From Mesorhabditis belari (Eukaryota > Nematoda > Chromadorea > Rhabditida > Rhabditidae), in the NCBI GenBank assembly GCA_958450365.1, contig CAUEEP010000884.1:496001-560000 (forward strand): a stretch of DNA of 64,000 nucleotides. Reading direction: 5' to 3'. Positions 57,601 to 64,000 of the stretch are shown here, in pieces. The position numbers and the translations under genes are program-made. The stretch's first letter is position 1. Each line of letters starts with the position of its first letter. Below the pieces are notes generated by a model, which made no database searches, was not told where the DNA came from, and saw only the letters and a list, made by a program, of their open reading frames with translations.

Positions 57601-60600
57601 AATAATAGAAGAAAATGTTCTCGAATTGGTGGATTCGTTTTGAAGAAATTCTAGCCAAACTTTTTCCCGAAAACTTTCTTTCCAACCTAATAGATGGTAG
57701 GTTTTTAAACAAAGCGGCTTTCAAATCAAGCACCAGAAAGCTAAAGGAAGCTAAGGGAAGCTTAAGAAAGCTAAAGGAAGCTAAGGGAAGCTTAAGAAGG
57801 CTAAAGGAAGCTAAGGGAAGCTTAAGAAAGCTAAAGGAAGCTAAAGGAAGCTTAAGAAAGCTAAAGGAAGCTAAAGGAAGCTTAAGAAAGCTAAAGGAAG
57901 CTAAAGGAAGCTTAAGAAAGCTAAAGGAAGCTAAAGGAAGCTTAAGAAAGCTAAAGGAAGCTAAGGGAAGTTTAAGAAAGCTAAAGGAAGCTAAAGGAAG
58001 CTTAAGAAAGCTAAAGGAAGCTAAGGGAAGCTTAAGAAAGCTAAAGAAAGCTAAAGAAAGCTTAAGAAGGCTAAAGAAAACTTAAGAAAGCTAAAGGAAG
58101 CTAAGGGAAGCTTAAGAAAGCTAAAGAAAGCTAAAGAAAGCTTAAGAAAGCTAAAGAAAGCTTAAGAAAGCTTAAGAAAATAGAACTTAAATAATAGAAC
58201 AAAATGTTCTTGAATTGGTGAATTCGTTTTCAAGCAATTCCAGGCAAACTTTTTCCCGAAAACTTTCTTTCCAACCTAATACTATTTGTATTGTTTGTAT
58301 AAGCTTTTTATAATGAAAAATATTCTTGGTATAACGAAGAAAAATCCTTTAATAGTTCATTATACCAAAATCGTACTGTACTCAAAAGTGATGATGAGCA
58401 TTTCCTTCAAAGGCGAGATTTGAGTTTCAAAATTTGTTAGATCTATCCGTAATAAAATCATACAATTTTTTGAACCATTGTTCCATCAAAATATTACTGG
58501 GAATTCCCAAGCTTCAAGGGACAAATTACAGTCCCAAAAAGCCTTTGCTTCATAATTTCAAGTTTCATTTTTGACAAGGAGTTGGAACTCGGGCAGATCA
58601 AAAACTGATGCGCCGCCGGGACTCGAACCCGCGACCTTTCGCTTACCGTGTGCTAACCGTTACACCACAACGAACATGATTGCTAATGTGCTAGCCGTTA
58701 CACCACAACGGACATGATTGCTAATGTGCTAACCGTTACACCACAACGCACCTGATCTCCTTTACTCCAGATTTACTTAATTACTTAATACAAGCTTTGA
58801 AGTTCAATTTTTATATCGTTTTAAGCTTTATACTTTATTGCCTGTTCAGAATCTACGCCGATCGAGTGCCGAAATTCGCACGAGGACTCGCAAAACTGTT
58901 CTGCGCCAAGTGTTTCCTCGAAATCACCGCAAATCTCACAGAGTGAGCTTTACAATTGGAAATTTGGCATCTGTAGAATCTTTGTAAGATAAAACAGTTG
59001 TAAAACGAGATACTAAAAGTCAACTTGACGCACATTTTAAGTTTGCTGCAAGAGAAACTTGTAAACTTCAAACGAACCATTGTCATCTTACTGTAAAAGT
59101 GTTCAACTCATAGAAAACCGCGAATGCAAATCGACAAACGACTGGGCGCCCGGTTGGCCATCTCCGGCAACGTTAGTCTGACTTTCCAGAGCTCACAAAA
59201 AGTTCACGATCTACTTTATGCTGATGTCACTTTGCACATTACGGTTTGTTTTCTGAATAAGTTAAAAACCAGATATTTCTATTTAAAAATAAGAAGAGTA
59301 TTTCTTTATCGAATTTTTCGATTTGCTTGAAATCAGAAATCAAACAAAATTCAGCTGAAACCCTCGATTCGACATAGCCGCCTGTATGGGGACATTTCGT
59401 TGACAAATGTGGATCTGAATGTGAAAGATGTAAGTGGAGAAAAATTGCAATTGACAGTGTCTGAACAGCTCAACAATAGTGCAAAGAAAAGTAGTACATT
59501 TTCAGATCGGAATGGGTGGCTTGTTGGCTTTCCCGCTGGAGAAAGTGGCGAATGTGATTGTGCCGAGAGCCCTTTGGCCACAAGTGAAGAAACGATTGAG
59601 ATTCGCATTGAATAAACGAGGTGAGTAATAGGGATTGGATATTAGATTCTACAGGATGATCAAGAATTACTGCAACACACAAAAATGCCTGACTTTTAAC
59701 CAAATATGCAACCCATCTCGAAAAGTTAACTTTAATATCTTAAATATTCAACATATATTAGTAACAAACAAACAAATTAATAATTAAATTCAAATTTGCC
59801 TCCATCGGCATTCAGACAGGCCTGCAAACGTTTGGGAAACGCGTTGACCGATAGGCATCATCGAGGGTATCCTATGCTTTGATGAGCGCCTTCTTCAAAC
59901 TTTCGATATTTTTTATGTGGTTTTGCACATGCCCTGGCTTCAAGAACACTCCAGACTGAGTAATCCAATGGGTTAAGATCGCGTGAGCTGGGTGGACACT
60001 CAGAAAACGAGATGAAGTCCGGGAAGTCCGGGAATCGCTTGTCGCTTGCCCTTCGCAGCAGCTGATAGTAATTGAGATTTGTTCTTCTTGTAGGGCTTCA
60101 TTTTCAGCTTTTTCTTGATGATTGTGTTGACGGAGCTTCTCTTCAGACCCATTTTCTGTGTCATTCCTCGAGCCGATTGGTTAGGCTCAGGCTCAGGGCT
60201 CAATCTTAGACGATCGCGCACTTTCTTGACATTAGCCGGAGTAACCGCTGTTCGTTTCACACCTCTTCCAGAATGATCAGTTCCTTGGATCGATCAGAAA
60301 CTGTGCCCAGAGTTTCATAACGTTGAATGGTTCGAGAAACGAGGCTTCTGAGGACATTCAGGCGCTTTGAGATCTCGCTCGCCTGAACACACTGCCGCTT
60401 GAGCTCAAGGATCGATTGTCGATGTGGAGACGCTTTCACCATTCCTGAAAACAAGCATATTAATGTATTGAAAGTTAGTAATTATAACATAAAATAAGAA
60501 AAATACACAAAAACCATAAAAACAGGTAAGCAAAAAGTGAAATGGGGCTCATAACATAATACGACGTTGTTGCGGTAATTCTTGGTCACCCTGTATAATA

Positions 60601-61088
60601 AAGAAGTAAAGGAATTAGTAAGAAAAGATCGATTTCCGGAGAGGGGATTTCCGTCGACGTTGATTTCCTCGACTGATAAGATAGATTTTTTTTGTACTTT
60701 TTCTTGCCCAGCGTCAAGTATTATAGTAGAAATCTTCAGGCGTTCAATTGCCGATCATCTGCGGGGTCGAATTCGAGAGCATGACACTCGATTACACCAA
60801 TCATGCTGGTAAGATTATAGAATTTCAAAAATTCCCACTTTTCCACATGTTCGGGTATTCATTTTGAATCTCCTGACTTGACAAAGTATTATAGTTATTA
60901 TTATCCTAAAAGTCATCTATTTTCGAAAACTACCGTAACCCACCCATCATTTTTCATTCGATCAGCACATTTCAGTGGTGCTGAACACGGATTTCACATT
61001 TGATCTCCCGCGTTTCATCCGAAAGTTCCGACTCTACTTGCAAGAGAAAGGGAAACAAGGGCTACCCGTTCCACAGTGGAAATCGTAG
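51618..61088 (+). CDS. Secreted LBP/BPI/CETP-family lipid-binding protein (17 exons)
   Basis: Exons: 51618-51671, 51818-51907, 52436-52550, 52695-52778, 53744-53832, 53874-53990, 55898-55954, 55996-56081, 56148-56268, 56491-56592, 56906-56991, 58850-58942, 59114-59243, 59355-59429, 59506-59620, 60740-60808, 60976-61088. All are GT/AG with matching phases and give 531 codons plus TAG, close to the 450-560 residues usual for the family. Residues 1-17 are a signal peptide (MHFFLILFFLL core). The following GIYFRLNQKAVNYI segment resembles the start of the N-terminal BPI barrel. Cys148 and Cys185 are spaced like the conserved barrel disulfide. Residues about 203-245 form a Pro/Thr- and Asp/Glu-rich hinge before the C-terminal barrel. 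Family members bind lipids such as LPS or cholesteryl esters. An extracellular lipid-transfer role, as for nematode NRF-5-like proteins, is inferred. A TTTCAG acceptor 12 bases before the ATG may be a spliced-leader site. The introns hold several transposons. Confidence 0.88.
52015..52100. repeat. CAAGCTCAATTCTAGCTCAA array in LBP/BPI intron 2
   Basis: About seven 11-base units AGCTCAATTCA/AGCTCAACTCA. Confidence 0.7.
53023..53244. mobile_element. Inverted-repeat element, family G copy 2
   Basis: TACCGTATTCTCTCTAATAC and TATTAGAGAGAATACGGTA ends. The interior is the reverse complement of 20440-20647. Lies in intron 4 of the LBP/BPI gene. Confidence 0.8.
53340..53680. mobile_element. Family M MITE fragment in LBP/BPI intron 4
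   Basis: TTTTCACTCTCGAATTTGCTT, CTTAAAAAGATGGAAATTGA (repeated four times) and AGTATGAAAAGAAACGAAAA match copy 1 at 1680-1840. Confidence 0.65.
54638..55539. mobile_element. Mariner-like MITE, family N, with internal duplication
   Basis: TA at 54636-54637 and 55540-55541. Ends TTGGGTTGGTGAAT and ATTCATCAATCCAA. A second right-end copy at about 55400 and a 22-base TCCAGTCCTCCATTTTTGAG array (55135-55235) show internal rearrangement. Lies in intron 6. Confidence 0.75.
55693..55771 (-). repeat. tRNA-like element, type 1
   Basis: Minus strand: A-box-like TGGTGTAATGGTTGG and a perfect B-box GGTTCGAGTCCC in CGCGGGTTCGAGTCCCGGCG, about 45 bases apart. The acceptor arms do not pair, so it is a tRNA-derived repeat rather than a tRNA gene. 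Same family as 58601-58755. Confidence 0.55.
56690..56842. repeat. 18-bp array (ATTAGACAGTTATCCAGAG)
   Basis: Eight near-identical units in intron 10 of the LBP/BPI gene. Confidence 0.85.
57725..58175. repeat. 27-bp array (AAGCTAAAGGAAGCTAAGGGAAGCTTA)
   Basis: About sixteen units in intron 11. It keeps a 156-codon KLKEAKGSLR frame open purely through its length being a multiple of three. AATTCGTTTT...CTTTCTTTCCAACCTAAT flanks it on both sides (57625-57690, 58215-58282). Confidence 0.85.
58601..58755 (-). repeat. tRNA-like element with A-box half triplicated
   Basis: Minus strand: GTTGTGGTGTAACGGTTAGCA, a tRNA 5' half with A-box, occurs three times about 42 bases apart, followed once by GGTAAGCGAAAGGTCGCGGG and the B-box GGTTCGAGTCCC. 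Related to 55693-55771, which has a single 5' half. Confidence 0.6.
59652..60593 (-). mobile_element. Deleted Tc1-like element in LBP/BPI intron 15
   Basis: TA-flanked. Ends CAGGATGATCAAGAATTAC and GTAATTCTTGGTCACCCTG. At 942 bases it keeps the transposase N-terminus and a scrap of the C-terminus joined by a deletion. Confidence 0.82.
59800..60454 (-). pseudogene. Tc1-family transposase, frameshifted and centrally deleted
   Basis: Reading leftward: a start near 60454, helix-turn-helix SEISKRLNVLRSLVSRTIQR, a frameshift near 60260, a second HTH stretch (RGMTQKMGLKRSSVNTIIKK), then abruptly PPSSRDLNPLDYSVWSVLEA from the DDE domain (about 59955-60010), then stops. The first catalytic Asp region is missing. 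Confidence 0.8.
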
Positions 61089-61142
61089 AGCTTTCAAAAG
61101 CACAGAATTCTTTTTATTTCAATTTTTTAGTCATACAATCCA

Positions 61143-61148
61143 AATAAA
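61143..61148 (+). terminator. Poly(A) signal of the LBP/BPI gene
   Basis: AATAAA lies 55 bases after the TAG at 61086-61088, a normal distance for nematode 3' UTRs. It is the first canonical hexamer downstream. Confidence 0.6.
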
Positions 61149-61423
61149 GCTTGTTATTTTACCAGCAGGTAAACGATTTTATGAATTGAGTTCAAGGTTG
61201 GTCATGAAAGTGTTATTGTAACGCAATTGTTTATTCCAAAAAATCTCTCAATTGCGGTGATGAGTCACACAAAATGCGTGATAATTGTGCTGGTTTAATC
61301 ACCAATTTGCCGAATACAAGCAGGAACACTTTAATCGAATAAAGAATCCGATTTTTAGCATAAATAACACTGGAACTACAAATCTTTGACTCTTTCATAC
61401 ATTTTTCTGAAATTGTTCTTATA

Positions 61424-61687
61424 TATGTTACGTTCGTTATTGAATTTCGTCCGATTCAGAGCCTGTTATTGAATCTATTCAATAGGACTATTCAAATAGG
61501 ACAATAGGGTTCTGAATCGGGTTTGTCTGGCTTTGAATGGGACGAATTTCAATCGGACGTTCAATCAGACGTTCAATCAGACGTTCAATTAGACGTTCAA
61601 TCGGACGTTCAATCGGACGTTCAATCGGACGTTCAATCGGACGTTCAATCCGACGTTCAATCCGACGTTCAATCGGACGTAACATAC
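61424..61687. repeat. Foldback element with a 12-bp array in one arm
   Basis: ATATGTTACGTTCG...GAATTTCGTCC at the left is matched inverted by GGACGAATTTC...CGGACGTAACATA at the right. The right arm contains about eleven GGACGTTCAATC units. Confidence 0.7.
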
Positions 61688-61696
61688 AACCATCAA

Positions 61697-62045
61697 AAAA
61701 AGTCTTGCACTATTGTCTCCTAAAGGCTTAAAAAAATTTCTCGCAAAGCGTTTCAGAGACTTTTTGGCAATTAATTCTACCATTGTGGTCTAGTTTCCGA
61801 ATAAACAAGTGAAAAATTGATTCCTAACAGTAAAAATAGCAAAAGAGTTAACGACTAACAAAAAAGCAAGCAAAAAGTCTTGCACCAAAAAATTCAATAA
61901 TTTTAACACTTTGTAGCAGCACCTTTTGCTTGAATGATCTTTTGTAGTCTTCTGGGCATCGATAAGACCAATTTGAGCAACACTTGTTGAGAGATTGAAT
62001 GAACATTCAATCTCTCAACAAGTGTTGCTCAATCCCTGTTCCATT
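61697..62045 (-). mobile_element. Tc1-like remnant
   Basis: Minus-strand codons at 61903-61986 read LVLSMPRRLQKIIQAKGAATK then stop, a typical Tc1 transposase C-terminus. GGTGCAAGACTTTTTG follows, as at Tc1-like ends. A perfect 25-base hairpin at 61978-62032 interrupts the upstream part. Confidence 0.65.
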
Positions 62046-62320
62046 TTGGCCTTTGCATAAGGTAGCATGTGGGTCTCTAATATGCCCTTGTGCTTGTGAG
62101 CATCCATAAATCCGTCTATCAAGACTAGCGGACTAGCTTCGGACGACGACATACAACCTAAACATAGATAGAATTAGGCACAAAATAAAATTCTGCCTAT
62201 CTAATGATCAATCTTAAGACTAGATAGGCAGTTCGGTTTTACCAGCAATTCTAAATAACATGTGAATGACAGAAGAAAGAATTGTTTTCTCTTTCGCAAA
62301 ATGTTTTGATCGGGAGAGCT

Positions 62321-62487
62321 GGGCCCGGTTTACCAACTTAAGTCCCTGACTCAAAGGGTGACCTAAGACAAGTCACTTTTCACCAAACTTAAGAATTTGA
62401 TTTAAATCACTGACTTAGGAAATTCCGCTAAGTTAGTGACTTAAGAAATAAAAAGATAAGTCAGTGACTTAAGGTGAAACCGGGCCC
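62321..62487. mobile_element. Small MITE with GGGCCCGGTT ends
   Basis: GGGCCCGGTTTACC-AACTTAAGT and ACTTAAGGTGAAACCGGGCCC form inverted ends of a 167-base element. The interior consists of TCAGTGACTTA repeats. Superfamily not clear. Confidence 0.65.
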
Positions 62488-62489
62488 TG

Positions 62490-62886
62490 GCCTTGTCCAA
62501 CATCACGATTAGAAAGCAGTTTTTTTGTTTGCTATTTTTAGATCCGGTGAAGGCGGCAAAATAGCGAGCATTGTCGACGAGGAAAAACTGAAAAAAAATA
62601 TAAATGATCAATCAGAGTTGGTAGGAAAGTGTGTTGAAAAGTGCAAATTTGGCGTAAATGAGACGTGGCGCAAATAATTTGGCGGTTTCACCGGCTAGCA
62701 CCGCATTTTATTTCATTTTAAATACAAATTTCTCAAGATTCGCCGTAAATTCTGTGTACAAATTCAAATTTAGCTATGCAGATTTTGCAAGATCGTCTGC
62801 GTGGCAGTCCATTTGCTCTGAAAAGAAAAGATATTCAGTTACTTAATAAAAATGGACTGTAAAATGAATATCGCTCTCACTTGCGC
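62490..62886. other. Intergenic stretch with an acceptor-like site
   Basis: TATTTTTAG at about 62541 opens a 44-codon frame (SGEGGKIASIVDEEKL...) ending at 62680. It could be an alternative last exon or chance. Confidence 0.2.
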
Positions 62887-63267
62887 GGGGGTGGGACAAA
62901 TGCGACCTTTTTTTGCGCACCTGTACAGCAAAGGCCTTAGAGCTTCAAAAATGTTTTCATAAGGGAATCGTATGCGTAGATTCCGAATTTCGACAAATCA
63001 GACCTAGCTGACACATCAAATCTGAGCTAATAGGCAAAAACTGTGGAAAAAGCGTTAAGTTGCGTAGTTTTTGTCTTTTAGCTCAAATTTGACGTGTCAT
63101 AGCTGATTTGTCAAGGTCTGATTTGTCGAAATTCGGAATTTACGCATACGACTCCCTTATAGGGAAACATTTTTGAAGCTCTATGACCTTTCCTAAGGCC
63201 TTTTCCAGCTAAAAAAGGTGCCCAAATGGCCATTTCCGCAAAAAAAAGTCGCATTTGTCCCACCCCC
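62887..63267. repeat. Foldback element, family A copy 2
   Basis: GGGGGTGGGACAAATGCGAC at both ends in inverted orientation, then a T tract and GCGCACC, as in 545-1038. The inner arms differ, so it is an independent, diverged copy. Confidence 0.75.
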
Positions 63268-63479
63268 TTTGCGCCTGTGGCATTTTCATGCTATGTGTTC
63301 ATTTTGCGTTTTGCGAGTTCTCCTAAAGCATTTATTTTTGCTATTAGTTCATCGATTTCAGTTTAAAACTTCCAGCAACTTCAATTAGTTTACAGCTTTC
63401 TTTCGAATTTCATCCTTTTTGTTTCCCAAAAACGAAAGATGACTCATTTCTAAACAATGTAACAGTTACCAGTGGCTTC

Positions 63480-63874
63480 TTCTCTTCATTTCTTCATTCG
63501 GGGTGATTGTTCATTCCACTCACCTTTCGATTTCCCCCTTTTCTCTCTCCATTGAGTCATCTGACAAACAGAAAAAGGATGAATCGATCGACTCTTTTTC
63601 CCTTTTCCTCTCATCCATCTCATCCCGCTCCTTTTCGCCATCATATAAATCATGTAAACATCAAATCGTTCTTTAAACCGCCATTTAAAACACGTTATTC
63701 TTGTTTCCACACATTTGTAACATTTGATAAAATTTATTTATCGTCAAATTCTTCTTATAGCTTATAGCTATCTTTTCTATAAAACTTCTGTTTTCCATGG
63801 CTTGTTTTTTTGCACTTGTTCTCTCTATTCCTTTGCTTTTCACCCTGTTTATTGTTGATTTCGTCACTTTTCAG
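63480..63874. promoter_or_regulatory. Upstream region of the right-edge gene
   Basis: A pyrimidine-rich GC-elevated block (63510-63640) followed by an AT-rich stretch leading to the CACTTTTCAG acceptor at 63874. Probable promoter/outron; no specific box is identifiable. Confidence 0.3.
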
Positions 63875-63918
63875 GAGACAAACAAATCCGCCTCTCGATT
63901 CACTCAAAAACAACTCAC

Positions 63919-63971
63919 ATGTACTCTTCTCTTCTTTTGGTTTTTGTCTGTGCCGCTTTCGCCACCATGAA
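63919..63971 (+). CDS. First exon of a secreted or membrane protein, cut by the window edge
   Basis: ATG at 63919 opens MYSSLLLVFVCAAFATM, a typical signal peptide, then a GTGAGT donor at 63972. A clean CACTTTTCAG acceptor ends at 63874, 44 bases before the ATG, so the exon is either spliced-leader trans-spliced or preceded by a 5' UTR intron. The rest of the gene lies beyond the right edge, so the family cannot be named. Confidence 0.65.
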
Positions 63972-64000
63972 GTGAGTTATTTAAAAGTTTATTCGTGTTT

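Noticed and set aside
57615..58085. 156-codon KLKEAKGSLR frame inside an LBP/BPI intron
   Set aside because: Encoded by the 27-bp minisatellite. Splice phases carry the gene across this intron without it.
62542..62680. Possible alternative last exon after TATTTTTAG
   Set aside because: Open for 44 codons after the acceptor, but no donor with matching phase can be preferred over the complete LBP/BPI model ending at 61088.

Overview
This looks like nuclear DNA of a nematode. It is strongly AT-rich, almost all introns end in TTTTCAG-like acceptors, two genes start with signal-peptide exons just behind such an acceptor, and the window carries mariner/Tc1 miniature elements, foldback elements and tRNA-like repeats. 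Most of the short open frames are low-complexity translations of minisatellites. The real genes are split into small exons, which I rebuilt by matching splice sites and phases by eye.

Three genes can be supported. (1) A minus-strand gene at 36047-3603, with 16 phase-consistent exons and 589 codons plus stop, encodes a multi-C2H2 zinc-finger protein, presumably a transcription factor. It covers about 32 kb because of very long introns (12.9 kb and 6.3 kb the largest). An alternative first exon (24985-25005) and an alternative 3' exon (1131-1178) are possible. (2) A plus-strand gene at 51618-61088, with 17 phase-consistent exons and 531 codons plus stop, encodes a secreted protein of the LBP/BPI/CETP lipid-binding family. 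(3) The first exon of another secreted protein begins at 63919 and runs off the right edge. Genes 1 and 2 are divergent, separated by about 15.6 kb that is rich in transposon debris.

The most interesting signal is not a protein gene. The 8-mer TGTTTCAA (either strand) occurs about 54 times, against roughly 5 expected from base composition. About 46 copies lie in the first 38 kb, the part occupied by the zinc-finger gene and its upstream flank. TGTTTCA is seven of the eight bases of the 'Ruby' core CTGTTTCA that marks individual 21U-RNA (type I piRNA) promoters in Caenorhabditis. The same region contains many tandem arrays with a 10-bp period and one A/T run per helical turn, resembling the phased A/T clusters (PATCs) of nematode germline and piRNA chromatin. 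I propose that the zinc-finger gene and its giant introns form a piRNA-producing domain.

Other notable structure: several tRNA-like units whose A-box or B-box segment has been tandemly amplified; a transposon nest at 42019-44221 (a piggyBac remnant inside a mariner MITE, next to a MITE carrying a tRNA-like 3' half, next to a decayed mariner); a foldback family at both ends of the window; and GC-richer islands in the introns and upstream region of the zinc-finger gene that could be regulatory elements.
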